Source: Microvirga solisilvae (GTDB lineage: Bacteria; Pseudomonadota; Alphaproteobacteria; Rhizobiales; Beijerinckiaceae). From it: a stretch of DNA of 64,000 bases. Numbering within the stretch: the stretch's first letter is position 1; every line of letters begins with the position of its first letter. The translations under genes and the position numbers were made by a program. The notes beneath the pieces were generated by a model. It had not been told where the DNA came from, did not search any database, and saw only the letters and a program-made list of their open reading frames with translations. The DNA is taken from assembly GCF_022808595.1 (NCBI RefSeq), contig NZ_JAKUCN010000005.1, positions 62,001 through 126,000 of the forward strand. The letters run 5' to 3'. This document shows, piece after piece, positions 17,842 to 27,548 of this stretch.

Positions 17842-19087
17842 GCAGGTAACGATCAAGCGCCTCGGCGCGAAAGCAGACGGCATCGCGGAGGCCACATCAG
17901 GACCTGTCTTCGTGCCGAAGGTGCTGCCGGGTGAAAAAGTCACCATCGAGCGCGAAGGATCGCGTGCCGATCTCATCAGTGTCGATGAGGCCTCGCCCGA
18001 GCGCGAGATCCCGTTCTGCCCCTATTTCGACGAATGCGGCGGCTGCGCGACGCAGCACATGAAGCATGGCTTCTATCAGAACTGGAAGCAGGAGACGCTC
18101 GCCCACACGCTTCGCCAGGCCCGCATCGAAGCGCCGCTCGAGACGATCATTGATGCTCATGGCGAAGGCCGCCGCCGCGTGACGCTGCATGTGCGCTTTC
18201 CCGACCGGGCCATGCATGTGGGCTTTATGGCCGCGCGCAGCCACCAGATCGTCGAGATCGGGTTCTGCCCCATCGCGGAAGCTCCGCTGAAGGATCAAGC
18301 GCCCGGCATCGCCCGCGCCATAGGCGAGCATCTGAAAAGCGCGCGCAAGCCGCTCGATATCCAAATTACGAATACCCAGACCGGTTTCGACGTGGATGTG
18401 CGCGGGCATGGGCCGCTGAAGGATGCGGATCGTCTCAGTCTCATCGGCCTTGCGGAAAAGCTCGACCTCTCGCGCCTTTCAATCCACGGCGACGTGATCG
18501 TGGAGCGCCGCCCGCCAGCAATCATTATGGGGCGCGCCTCTGTCGTGCCGCCGCCCGGTTCATTCCTGCAGGCAACGCGCTTGGGCGAGGAAACGCTTGC
18601 GCGCTTCGTGACTGAGGCCTGCGAGCGCTCGAAGCGCGTGGCCGATCTCTTCTCGGGCTCAGGCCCCTTCGCCCTGCGACTTGCCGAAAAGTCGGACGTT
18701 CATGCGGTCGAATACGATAAGGGTTCGACCATGGCCCTCGACAAGGCATTCCGCGCCACGCCAAACCTTCGCCGCATTACGACGGAGGCTCGCGATCTCT
18801 TCCGCCGTCCGCTGCTCACGCCCGAACTCAATGCGTTCGATGCTGTGGTTCTCGACCCGCCGCGCGCAGGCGCGGAGGCTCAGGCCAAGCAGCTTGCCGT
18901 GTCGAAAGTGCCGCTTGTGGTCAGCGTCTCCTGCGACGCAGCCACCTTCGCGCGCGATGCCGCCATTCTCATGCAAAGCGGTTATCGCCTGGAGCGTGTG
19001 ATCCCAGTCGATCAATTCAAGCACTCGCCGCATCTCGAAGTCGTCGGCATCTTGCGACGCGACGTAGTGAAGAAGCGGCGGCTCTAG
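17834..19087 (+). CDS. RumA/TrmA-type RNA (uracil-5-)methyltransferase
   Basis: A 417-residue class I SAM RNA methyltransferase. An N-terminal TRAM-like region is followed by an iron-sulfur cysteine cluster (FCPYFDECGGCATQH, giving C-x6-C-x2-C), an LFSGSGPFALRLA SAM motif, a LDPPRAGAE motif and the catalytic cysteine in SVSCDAATFARD. The target is probably m5U in 23S rRNA, but TrmA and RlmC/D paralogues cannot be separated here. GTG at 17834 is chosen because GGGAG lies seven bases upstream inside tlyA. It converges with the YedK gene, overlapping by four bases. Confidence 0.87.
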   Translation: MAEQVTIKRLGAKADGIAEATSGPVFVPKVLPGEKVTIEREGSRADLISVDEASPEREIPFCPYFDECGGCATQHMKHGFYQNWKQETLAHTLRQARIEAPLETIIDAHGEGRRRVTLHVRFPDRAMHVGFMAARSHQIVEIGFCPIAEAPLKDQAPGIARAIGEHLKSARKPLDIQITNTQTGFDVDVRGHGPLKDADRLSLIGLAEKLDLSRLSIHGDVIVERRPPAIIMGRASVVPPPGSFLQATRLGEETLARFVTEACERSKRVADLFSGSGPFALRLAEKSDVHAVEYDKGSTMALDKAFRATPNLRRITTEARDLFRRPLLTPELNAFDAVVLDPPRAGAEAQAKQLAVSKVPLVVSVSCDAATFARDAAILMQSGYRLERVIPVDQFKHSPHLEVVGILRRDVVKKRRL

Positions 19088-19833
19088 AACAAGCTCCCCT
19101 GCTCGTCCTCGTCGCTGGAGAGTGGCTTCTTCGCCTTTGGCTTGTTCTGCTTCACCGGCGCGGGTTCAGAATGCGCGAGCGGCTCCATCAAACCCGCATC
19201 GTCGTTCTCGACCTTGTTGACACGGCTTGAAACCGGCAGAACCTCCAGCCACTCATCCGGGCATGGCCTCACGAGGTTCATGACATTCGCCCGCTCGTCG
19301 CGCACATCGAGCCAGGCTGCGATGCTCTCTTCCGACAGGATCACCGGCATGCGGTCATGCACGGCGGACATGGTGCCGTTGGCATCCGTCGTCACGATGG
19401 CGGCAGTGTCGATCTCACTTCCGTCGGGACTGGAATAGGTTTCCCACAAACCTGCCATCGGCAGCGGCTTGCGGTTGCGCGGGCGGATGAGGAACGGCGT
19501 CTTCTCGCGCCCTTCCCGGCGCCATTCGTAGAAGCCGTCGGCGAGGAAGATGCAGCGCCTGCGTTTCACTGCAGCCTTGAAGGTTGGCTTCGTCTCCAGC
19601 GTCTCGCCGCGCGCATTGATGACGAGCGGGAAATCCTTCGGGTCTTTCACCCAGGACGGCAGGAAGCCCCAGCGCACCAGCATGAAATGGCGCTCGCCGC
19701 GATCCTCCAGCACGATGGGCACGGGCTGGGTGGGAGCCACGTTGTAGCGCGGCGGAAAGTTCGGCTGCTCAGGATAACCGTAGAACTCCCGGAAGATTTC
19801 GGGAGCAAGGGAAATGGCAAAGCGCCCGCACAT
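19084..19833 (-). CDS. yedK: SOS response-associated peptidase (YedK/HMCES)
   Basis: A 249-residue SRAP-domain protein that crosslinks to abasic sites in single-stranded DNA. Catalytic Cys2 follows the initiator Met (MCGRFAI), the Asn lies in PRYNVAPTQ, the Glu in DGFYEWRR and the His in AVHDRMPVIL. After the domain is a Lys/Pro-rich C-terminal tail of about 40 residues. AGGAGG stands just before the ATG and overlaps the corA stop region, so it is probably co-transcribed with corA. No LexA-type GTTC-N7-GTTC box is visible upstream of it here. Confidence 0.92.
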   Translation of the reverse strand: MCGRFAISLAPEIFREFYGYPEQPNFPPRYNVAPTQPVPIVLEDRGERHFMLVRWGFLPSWVKDPKDFPLVINARGETLETKPTFKAAVKRRRCIFLADGFYEWRREGREKTPFLIRPRNRKPLPMAGLWETYSSPDGSEIDTAAIVTTDANGTMSAVHDRMPVILSEESIAAWLDVRDERANVMNLVRPCPDEWLEVLPVSSRVNKVENDDAGLMEPLAHSEPAPVKQNKPKAKKPLSSDEDEQGSLF

Positions 19834-19842
19834 GGACGCCTC

Positions 19843-20838
19843 CTAGAGCCAGCGCTTCCAGCGGAAAAACAGATAAGGCAGCACGGCCGCCAGCACCATG
19901 AGCGTGATGGCCCAGGGGTAGCCGAATTCCCAATCCAGTTCCGGCATGAGCTTGAAGTTCATGCCGTAGAGCGACGACACGAGGGTCGGCGGCAGGAAAA
20001 TCACGGACATCACCGAGAAGATCTTGATGACGTCATTCTGCTCGATGGTGACGAGGCCGAGCGTGGCATCGAGCAGGAACTGGATCTTGTTGGAAAGGAA
20101 GGTCGCGTGCTCCTCGATGGATTGCACGTCGCGCAGGGCCGTGCGCCATTCCGCCTGATAACCGCGCGATTTCTGCGGGCGCGGCATGCTGGCGGAGAGA
20201 AACAGCAGCAGGCGCTCGACCGACACCATGCTCTCCCGCACGTTCGAGATGATGTCGCCCTTTCGACCGATGGATTTCAGCGCCGCGCGGAAGGAGGCCG
20301 TGCGGCGCGTGCCCTTCTTCTCATTTTCGAAGATCGATTGTGACAGGCGATCGATGCGGTGCCCCACGGTGCCGAGGATTTCGGCGGCGCGGTCGATGAT
20401 CGTTTCGATCAAGCCATCGAGAATCGCCTCCGGCTGATGGCGGCAGCCACCCGGCTTTCCGGCGCGGGTCATGAACATGCTGAACGAGCGCGGCTCGCCG
20501 TAGCGCACGGTCACCAGCGCCCGCTCCGTCAGAATGAAGGACACGTCGATGAGCTTCGGATTCTCGGTATCGGAGCTGCACAGCACGCGCGCCGTCATGT
20601 AGCGGGCATTGTTCTCGTGATAGAGAATCTCGGACGGCTCGATGTCGGCCATCTCCTCCCGCGTCGGAATCTCAATATTGAGATGGCGTTCGACGAGGCG
20701 ATCCTCCTCGCGGGTCGGCTCGATCAGATCGACCCAGAGAGCATCCTCCGGAATCGGTTCTTCCGGTGGCAGCACATAGCGATCAAGGGATTCCCCTGCG
20801 GGAGTCATTGCCTGTGCCGGCCTGTGGATCACGATCAT
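19843..20838 (-). CDS. corA: CorA family magnesium/divalent cation transporter
   Basis: A 331-residue protein: a long cytosolic alpha/beta domain, then two C-terminal membrane helices. The family-defining YGMNF (GMN) selectivity loop sits between the helices, followed by the second helix and a basic FFRWKRWL end. This is the pentameric CorA Mg2+ channel architecture; Co2+ or Zn2+ transport by relatives cannot be excluded. The ATG is preceded by GGAGACGGG. yedK follows after nine bases. Confidence 0.9.
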   Translation of the reverse strand: MIVIHRPAQAMTPAGESLDRYVLPPEEPIPEDALWVDLIEPTREEDRLVERHLNIEIPTREEMADIEPSEILYHENNARYMTARVLCSSDTENPKLIDVSFILTERALVTVRYGEPRSFSMFMTRAGKPGGCRHQPEAILDGLIETIIDRAAEILGTVGHRIDRLSQSIFENEKKGTRRTASFRAALKSIGRKGDIISNVRESMVSVERLLLFLSASMPRPQKSRGYQAEWRTALRDVQSIEEHATFLSNKIQFLLDATLGLVTIEQNDVIKIFSVMSVIFLPPTLVSSLYGMNFKLMPELDWEFGYPWAITLMVLAAVLPYLFFRWKRWL

Positions 20839-20877
20839 ACCCGTCTCCGCCTTGTCGGGTGAGTTGTAACCTCACCT

Positions 20878-21729
<852 letters not shown>

Positions 21730-21733
21730 GATA

Positions 21734-23512
21734 TCAGCTCGCCAGTGCCAGAGTTGCGTCCTGCAGGAAGCCCGCGCCGCCAAGCACCGTGTCTTCCAAT
21801 CCTTTCGCGCCAACCGCGATGTTCTCCGCAAAGAAGCGGCAGAGCGCGATGCGGCCTGCATGAGCAGGATCCTTGTCGCCACCCGCCATCAACGCATTCG
21901 CCGCAAGCGCAGCCTCTGCGAGAGCAGCACCGCCCTGCGCGAGACCGAAGAGACGCAGATAAGGCGTAGCACCTGCCAGCGCGTCACCCTGTGCATTGGA
22001 GGAGATGGCCTTGAGCATGTAGCTCGTGGCACGGTCCAGGCTCTCGATGGCGTCGCGCAGGCGCGAGGCGGTGGCGCCGAAGGCAGGTGTGCCTTCCTTC
22101 AGAAGACGCGTGACGACGGCGCGCATGGAGGCGATCTGCGCATGCACCGTCTCGCCACCGGAGAGCGGCAGCTTGCGCGTGACGAGATCGATGGCCTGAA
22201 TGCCGTTTGTGCCTTCATAAATCGGCGCAATGCGCGCATCGCGATAATGCTGCGCCGCGCCTGTCTCCTCGATAAAGCCCATGCCGCCATGGATCTGCAC
22301 GCCCAGCGATGCCACCTCCATGCCGATATCGGTGGAGAAGGCTTTCGCCACGGGCGTGAGAAGCGATGCGCGCTCATGCGCTTTCTTGGCGCGTGTCGGA
22401 TCCTGCTCCAGATGCGCGCGGTCGATGGCTTCCGCCGTCATGTAGCAGATGGCGCGGGCAGCGGCCGTCATCGCCTTCATGGTGAGAAGATTGCGCTGAA
22501 TGTCGGGATGCACGACGATGGGGCTCATACCTTCCGCAGAGCCAATCGCGCGACCTTGCTTGCGTTCATTCGCATAAGCCAATGCCTGCTGATAGGCGCG
22601 CTCCGCAATCGCCACGCCCTGCAGGCCTACCGCGAGGCGCGCATTGTTCATCATCGTGAACATGCAGTTGAGGCCACGGTTTTCTTCGCCGATAAGCCAG
22701 CCGATGGCGCCACCCTTGTCGCCAAAGATCATGGTGCAGGTGGGCGAGGCATGGATACCGAGCTTGTGCTCCAGGCTGTGGCAGCGCACGTCGTTGCGCG
22801 TGCCGTCCGGCAGAAATTTCGGCACGAGGAAGAGCGAGATTCCGCGCGTGCCCTGAGGCGCATCGGGCAAACGCGCCAACACGAGATGGATGATGTTGTC
22901 GGTGAGATCGTGCTCGCCGTAGGTGATGAAGATCTTCTGCCCGGTGATCCTGTAGGTGCCGTCGCCCACCGGCTCGGCGCGCGAGCGCAAAGCGGCGAGG
23001 TCGGAACCCGCCTGCGGCTCGGTGAGATTCATCGTCGCCGTCCACTCGCCGGAGACAAGCTTTTCGAGATAGCGGCTCTTCAGCTCATCGGAAGCATGCG
23101 ACTCCAGCGCCTCGATGGCGCCGTGCGTGAGCACCGGGCCGATGCCGAAAGCCATGGAGGCGGAATTCCACATTTCCACGCAGGCCGAGTTCAGCAGTGT
23201 GGGCAGACCCTGGCCGCCATATTCGACAGGGCCGGGAAGCGCGTTCCATCCCGCTTCCGTCCAGCCCTTATAGGCATCTTTCCAGCCGGGTGCGGTGGTG
23301 ACTACGCCGTCCTTCACGCTCGCCCCGACCTTGTCACCCTCGCGGTTCAAGGGCGCGATCACATCGTTCGCGAAGCGCCCGGCCTCATCGAGAATGGCTT
23401 GAGCGAGATCGGCGGAGAGATCGCCATAGAGCCCATCATCGACGGCACGGTCGAACCCCGCCACGTGGCGCATGGTGAAGACGATGTCCGACACGGGAGC
23501 GCGATAGCTCAT
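21734..23512 (-). CDS. Acyl-CoA dehydrogenase (DmdC-like, long form)
   Basis: A 592-residue flavoprotein, longer than classical 380-residue acyl-CoA dehydrogenases because of a C-terminal extension. It has the FAD-binding MNLTEPQAGSDL segment, ITGQKIFITYGEHD and the later GAQHYRDARIAPIYEGTNGIQAIDLV, which holds the catalytic Glu of this subgroup. Length and N-terminus (MSYRAPVSDI) match proteins annotated as 3-methylmercaptopropionyl-CoA dehydrogenase DmdC or general acyl-CoA dehydrogenase; the substrate is uncertain. Electrons would go via ETF to ETF-QO, whose gene lies at 48.6 kb. ATG at 23512 has AGAGGA upstream. Confidence 0.87.
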   Translation of the reverse strand: MSYRAPVSDIVFTMRHVAGFDRAVDDGLYGDLSADLAQAILDEAGRFANDVIAPLNREGDKVGASVKDGVVTTAPGWKDAYKGWTEAGWNALPGPVEYGGQGLPTLLNSACVEMWNSASMAFGIGPVLTHGAIEALESHASDELKSRYLEKLVSGEWTATMNLTEPQAGSDLAALRSRAEPVGDGTYRITGQKIFITYGEHDLTDNIIHLVLARLPDAPQGTRGISLFLVPKFLPDGTRNDVRCHSLEHKLGIHASPTCTMIFGDKGGAIGWLIGEENRGLNCMFTMMNNARLAVGLQGVAIAERAYQQALAYANERKQGRAIGSAEGMSPIVVHPDIQRNLLTMKAMTAAARAICYMTAEAIDRAHLEQDPTRAKKAHERASLLTPVAKAFSTDIGMEVASLGVQIHGGMGFIEETGAAQHYRDARIAPIYEGTNGIQAIDLVTRKLPLSGGETVHAQIASMRAVVTRLLKEGTPAFGATASRLRDAIESLDRATSYMLKAISSNAQGDALAGATPYLRLFGLAQGGAALAEAALAANALMAGGDKDPAHAGRIALCRFFAENIAVGAKGLEDTVLGGAGFLQDATLALAS

Positions 23513-23629
23513 GGCATTTCCTCTCACAGCTTTGGCTTTTGGATATTGACGCGTTCCCCCGCGCGGTTAAACCCGCCCAAGGTATCATCTCGCATATGGG
23601 ATAGTTTAGACGTGAACGATCGCGGGTCA

Positions 23630-24604
23630 ATGGGACGAACGGCGCGTCTGGTGGCAGACGAGGCCGGTCTGGCTGAAGCTGCAACAATCCTGCAGCGCGG
23701 TGGCCTCGTGGCCTTCCCGACCGAAACCGTCTACGGCCTGGGGGCGGATGCGACCAATGCGGAAGCAGTCGCGGGCATCTATGCCGCCAAGGAACGCCCG
23801 AGCTTCAACCCGCTGATCTCGCATCTGGAAAGCTTTGAAGCCGCGAAGGTGCAGGGCATCTTCGACGAGACCGCCCAAAAACTCGCCGAGACCTTCTGGC
23901 CCGGCCCCCTCACCCTCGTGGTGCCGGTCGCCCCCACCTGCACGATCTCAGATCTCGCCCGCGCGGGTCTCGACAGCGTGGGCCTGCGGGTGCCGGCCCA
24001 TCCCCTCGCCCATGCGCTGCTGAAAGCAACCGGCCGTCCTGTTGCCGCGCCTTCCGCCAACCGCTCCGGCCGGGTGAGCCCCACCGACGCGGATCATGTG
24101 CTCGGCGATCTCGACGGGCGTATCGATGCAGTGGTCGATGGCGGCGCGTCGGATGTAGGTGTCGAATCCACCATCGTCGCGTGCCTCGGCGGCACCCCTC
24201 GCCTGCTGCGCCCCGGCGGCGTGCCGCGCGAGGCCATTGAGGCGCTGATCGGGCAGAAACTCGAGAGCGGTTCGGAAGGTGGAGAAAAGAGCCCGCTCGC
24301 GCCGGGCATGCTCGCCTCACACTATGCGCCGCGCGCCCAGGTGCGTTTGAATGCGGCCGATATCATGCCGGGCGAGGCCGCAATGCTGTTCGGCCCTAAA
24401 ATGCTGCCTGGCAGCGAACAGGCAAAGGCTCAGTTGAACCTCAGCAAAAACGGCGACCTCAAGGAGGCCGCCGCTCATCTGTTTTCGTATCTGAGGCAGC
24501 TCGATGCCTCGGGCGCTCACACCATCGCGGTCGCGCCGATTCCGGAGATGGGTCTGGGCGAAGCCATCAACGACCGCCTCCGGCGCGCTGCCGCGGAGCG
24601 GTGA
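23630..24604 (+). CDS. tsaC: L-threonylcarbamoyladenylate synthase (Sua5 type)
   Basis: A 324-residue enzyme making threonylcarbamoyl-AMP for t6A37 of ANN-decoding tRNAs. The YrdC domain shows GGLVAFPTETVYGLGADA, KERPSFNPLI, FWPGPLTLV and APSANRSGRVSPT. The C-terminal Sua5 domain begins after a SPLAPGMLASHYAPRA linker, so it is the two-domain Sua5 form. The start is uncertain: ATG at 23630 or GTG at 23612 in the same frame. The very long open frame upstream is the antisense shadow of the acyl-CoA dehydrogenase. It is convergent with wrbA. Confidence 0.9.
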   Translation: MGRTARLVADEAGLAEAATILQRGGLVAFPTETVYGLGADATNAEAVAGIYAAKERPSFNPLISHLESFEAAKVQGIFDETAQKLAETFWPGPLTLVVPVAPTCTISDLARAGLDSVGLRVPAHPLAHALLKATGRPVAAPSANRSGRVSPTDADHVLGDLDGRIDAVVDGGASDVGVESTIVACLGGTPRLLRPGGVPREAIEALIGQKLESGSEGGEKSPLAPGMLASHYAPRAQVRLNAADIMPGEAAMLFGPKMLPGSEQAKAQLNLSKNGDLKEAAAHLFSYLRQLDASGAHTIAVAPIPEMGLGEAINDRLRRAAAER

Positions 24605-24625
24605 CCCGCTCCGCTTAAAAGCAGC

Positions 24626-25228
24626 TTACTTGCCCGCGAGCTTCGCGGCGATCTGCGCCACATGCTTGCCCTGGAAGCGGGCGCCGTCGAGATCGATCTC
24701 GCTCGGCTGGCGCGAGCCGTCGCCGGCGGCGATGGTGGACGCGCCATAGGGCGAGCCGCCACGGATCTGGTCGACGCCCATCTGGCCCTGGAAGGAGTAA
24801 GGCAGTCCGACGACCACCATGCCGTGGTGCAGGAGCACGGGCAGCGTGGTGAGGATCGTGGCTTCCTGGCCGCCGTGCTGAGTGGCGGTGGAGGTGAAGA
24901 CCGAACCCACCTTGCCGATGAGCTTGCCTTGGGCCCACAGGCCGCCGGTCTGGTCGAGGAAGTTCTTCATCTGGGCCGTCATGGTGCCATAGCGGGTCGG
25001 CGTGCCGAAGATGATGGCGTCGTATTCCGGCAGCTCCTCGACCGTGGCGATGGGAGCTTTCTGGTCGGTCTTGTAATGAGCGGCCTTGGCGATCTCGTCG
25101 GGCACCAGCTCCGGCACGCGCTTCACGACCACCTCGGCGCCGGCCTCGCGCGCGCCCTCGGCGGCTGCATAAGCCATCTGCTCGATATGTCCCCAGGACG
25201 AGTAATACAGCACAAGAACCTTGGCCAT
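24626..25228 (-). CDS. wrbA: NAD(P)H:quinone oxidoreductase WrbA
   Basis: A 200-residue flavodoxin-fold FMN protein that reduces quinones by two electrons. FMN-phosphate binding is seen in [15 protein letters not shown], and the WrbA signature regions [25 protein letters not shown] and [16 protein letters not shown] follow, with GSPYGAST near the C-terminus. GGAG precedes the ATG at 25228. It is divergent from a LysR regulator across about 185 bases containing two inverted repeats, so that regulator may control it. Confidence 0.93.
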   Translation of the reverse strand: MAKVLVLYYSSWGHIEQMAYAAAEGAREAGAEVVVKRVPELVPDEIAKAAHYKTDQKAPIATVEELPEYDAIIFGTPTRYGTMTAQMKNFLDQTGGLWAQGKLIGKVGSVFTSTATQHGGQEATILTTLPVLLHHGMVVVGLPYSFQGQMGVDQIRGGSPYGASTIAAGDGSRQPSEIDLDGARFQGKHVAQIAAKLAGK

Positions 25229-25313
25229 GTGTATCTCCAATACCAATGAATGAGAGCAAACAGGCGGGATTCCAGGCTAGGCTTGGGTCCTGGCCATGGC
25301 TTGGCCGCTCTGC

Positions 25314-25330
25314 AACTGTGTGACGCAGTT
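25314..25330. promoter_or_regulatory. Inverted repeat AACTG-N7-CAGTT in wrbA/lysR intergenic region
   Basis: A perfect 5-bp inverted repeat with 7-bp spacing in the region between divergent wrbA and a LysR-type gene. It has the size and symmetry of a LysR recognition site. Inference from position and symmetry only. Confidence 0.35.
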
Positions 25331-25381
25331 AGGATAAGCTTTCCTGCTTGCAAAACCAGTGCTAGACATGCAGGGGTTCCA

Positions 25382-25395
25382 TTGCACCGATGCAA
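25382..25395. promoter_or_regulatory. Palindrome TTGCA-CCGA-TGCAA upstream of LysR gene
   Basis: A perfect 5+4+5 palindrome 18 bases before the chosen LysR start, fitting the T-N11-A type of LysR autoregulatory operator. It contains the alternative ATG at 25390, which is one reason to prefer the later start. Confidence 0.4.
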
Positions 25396-25413
25396 GAGAC
25401 ATGGCCTAGACAC

Positions 25414-26379
25414 ATGGCGAAGCAACAACAGCTCGACTGGGACGATTTCAAGCTCGTGAAGATCATCGCCGAGGCCAGCGGCCTCGCGGGTGCGGCCGAA
25501 CGTCTGGGCGTCAACCACTCCACGGTCTTCCGCCGTCTCGGCCAGATGGAGGAGAACCTCGGCGTCAAGATCTTCGAGCGGCACCGCACCGGCTATGTGC
25601 TCACGCCCGCAGGCGAGGAGATGTCGGCGCTTGCCGAGCAGATGGAAGAGAACGTCACCTCGTTCACCCGTAAGCTCGCGGGCCAGGCGGTGGCGCCTGC
25701 CGGTGAATTGCGGGTGACGACGAACGACACACTCCTCGTCCACCTGCTCACGCATCTTTTCTCGCGCTTCGTGAAGAGCAATCCCGAAATGCGCCTCGAC
25801 GTGGTGCTCGCCAACCAGGCGCTGAACCTCTCGAAGCGCGATGCGGACGTAGCGATCCGCGCCACCGACGATCCGCCGGAAACGCTCGTCGGACGCCGCG
25901 TCGCCACCATCGCCTGGGCGATATACGGACGCTTGGAAGACTTCCCCGACCAGCATGAGCCGGTCGATTTCAATTCACCCGAACTCTACAACCGCCATTG
26001 GGTGGCACTCGGCGATAACCTCGCTGCTCTGAAAGCCGCCCGCTTCGTGCGCGACCGCGTGGCGCCAGAGAACATCGTCTACAAGGTCAACACGGTGCTC
26101 GGCCTCGCGGAAGCCGTGGAGGCCGGTCTCGGCATCGGCCCCCTGCCCTGTTTCATCGCGGATGCGAGCCCCAACCTCGTGCGGCTGTCGGACGTGAACC
26201 CGGATTTCTCCGCCGGCCTGTGGCTTCTCACCCATCCGGACCTGCGCCAATCGGCGCGCGTGCGCGCCTTCATGGATTTCATGGCCGCAGAGATCGCCAA
26301 GCAGCGCCGCTGGATCGAAGGCAACGGCAAGAAGCCTGCCGATCAGGCTATGGCGACGACGACACGCCCCTTGATCTGA
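25414..26379 (+). CDS. LysR family transcriptional regulator
   Basis: A 321-residue regulator. The N-terminal winged HTH (about 8-66) reads [49 protein letters not shown], the standard LysR layout, followed by a linker helix and a two-lobed effector domain. I start at 25414 ([13 protein letters not shown]); an ATG eight codons earlier falls inside a palindrome. It is divergent from wrbA and its 3' end overlaps the AcuI-like gene on the other strand by 37 bases. The effector is unknown. A similar regulator (same WDD entry) is at 59669. Confidence 0.88.
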   Translation: MAKQQQLDWDDFKLVKIIAEASGLAGAAERLGVNHSTVFRRLGQMEENLGVKIFERHRTGYVLTPAGEEMSALAEQMEENVTSFTRKLAGQAVAPAGELRVTTNDTLLVHLLTHLFSRFVKSNPEMRLDVVLANQALNLSKRDADVAIRATDDPPETLVGRRVATIAWAIYGRLEDFPDQHEPVDFNSPELYNRHWVALGDNLAALKAARFVRDRVAPENIVYKVNTVLGLAEAVEAGLGIGPLPCFIADASPNLVRLSDVNPDFSAGLWLLTHPDLRQSARVRAFMDFMAAEIAKQRRWIEGNGKKPADQAMATTTRPLI

Positions 26380-27329
26380 CCCTCGACGATCTTGCGTCCC
26401 GCCTCCATCACCTCGGCGAGAGGAATGGTGGAGGTCATGGCCGCAAGCTTCCCGTGGTCGAGTTCGTGCGCCAGCCTGTTCCAAGCCTCGATGCGCAGCG
26501 CTTTGGGCGCCATCACCGAATCGACACCGAGCAGCGCCACGTTGCGCAGGATGAAGGGTGCAACGGTCGAGGGCAGATCCATGCCCGCCGCCAAACCGCA
26601 GGCCGCGATTGCACCGCCGTATTTCGTCATGGCGATCACGTTGGCGAGCGGTACTGAGCCCACCGTATCGACGCCTGCCGCCCAGCGCTCCTTGCCGAGC
26701 GGACGAACCGCGCCCGTGAGTTCGCTGCGGTCGAGAATTTCCGCAGCGCCGAGACCTTTGAGATAATCCGCCTCTTCGGGTCGCCCCGTTGAGGCGATCA
26801 CATGCCAGCCGGCCCGCGCGAGCAACGTCACGGCGACGGAACCGACGCCGCCGACAGCGCCCGTGACGACGGCAGGGCCGCGCTCGGGCGTGAGCCCGTG
26901 CTTTTCGAGCGCCATCAGGCAGAGCATCGCGGTGTAGCCCGCCGTACCGATGGCCATAGCCTGATGCGGGCTCAACCCCGACGGCAGCGGGATCAGCCAA
27001 TCGCCCTTCACGCGCACCTTCTCGGCATAGGCGCCGAGATGCGTCTCGCCCAGGCCCCAGCCATTGAGGATCACCGCATCGCCGGGCTTGAACTCGGAAT
27101 GAGAGGACGTCTCGACAACACCGACGAGATCGACGCCGGGGATCATCGGAAAGCGCCGCACCACAGGCGCTTTGCCGGTCAGCGCAAGACCATCCTTGTA
27201 GTTCAACGTCGAGTGCGACACGCGCACCGTGACGTCGCCGTCCATGAGATCGGTCTCGTCGAAGTCGCGAAACTCGACGTTCTGTCCTGCATCGCTCTTG
27301 TCGATGACGAGCGCTTTGAATGATGCCAT
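26343..27329 (-). CDS. acuI: Acrylyl-CoA reductase AcuI/YhdH family oxidoreductase
   Basis: A 328-residue medium-chain dehydrogenase/reductase without the catalytic zinc set. [33 protein letters not shown] is the AcuI/YhdH entry, and [21 protein letters not shown] is the NADPH-binding motif, followed by [11 protein letters not shown]. AcuI reduces toxic acryloyl-CoA to propionyl-CoA, but general quinone reductases of this family look similar. GGAGG lies nine bases before the ATG at 27329; an ATG two codons upstream is too close to it. Its 3' end overlaps the LysR gene. Confidence 0.8.
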   Translation of the reverse strand: MASFKALVIDKSDAGQNVEFRDFDETDLMDGDVTVRVSHSTLNYKDGLALTGKAPVVRRFPMIPGVDLVGVVETSSHSEFKPGDAVILNGWGLGETHLGAYAEKVRVKGDWLIPLPSGLSPHQAMAIGTAGYTAMLCLMALEKHGLTPERGPAVVTGAVGGVGSVAVTLLARAGWHVIASTGRPEEADYLKGLGAAEILDRSELTGAVRPLGKERWAAGVDTVGSVPLANVIAMTKYGGAIAACGLAAGMDLPSTVAPFILRNVALLGVDSVMAPKALRIEAWNRLAHELDHGKLAAMTSTIPLAEVMEAGRKIVEGQIKGRVVVAIA

Positions 27330-27426
27330 GTGCATGATCCTCCCTCATGCCGATTGTTGGCGCGGGGAAGGATCAGGGCAAGGTCGAGAGGCTTATCCCT
27401 TCGGACGAGGCAATCTCTATCTCAGC

Positions 27427-27524
27427 CCTCATCCTGAGGAGGCGCGGAGCGCCGTCTCGAAGGAGGATCCAGTGCAGACTGGAGACGCCTCACCCTTCGA
27501 GACGCTACGCTCCTCAGGGTGAGG
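27427..27524 (-). repeat. Family B paired-palindrome repeat, copy 2
   Basis: A 98-bp element with the same ends (CCTCATCCTGAGG; CTCAGGGTGAGG) and inner TCTCGAAGGAGGATCCAG / CCTTCGAGACG arms as the copy at 4809. It lies between the MFS stop region and the AcuI-like start, both on the minus strand. Confidence 0.8.
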
Positions 27525-27548
27525 CTTATAGTGATGTTCCTACGACCC

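Noticed and set aside
19084-19900. SOS box for yedK
   Set aside because: Despite its SOS-associated name, no GTTC-N7-GTTC is visible upstream, and the gene sits nine bases behind corA.
21734-27329. A complete DMSP catabolic cluster
   Set aside because: Only DmdC-like and AcuI-like genes are present, in different transcription units and with many alternative roles; kept as a weak observation only.
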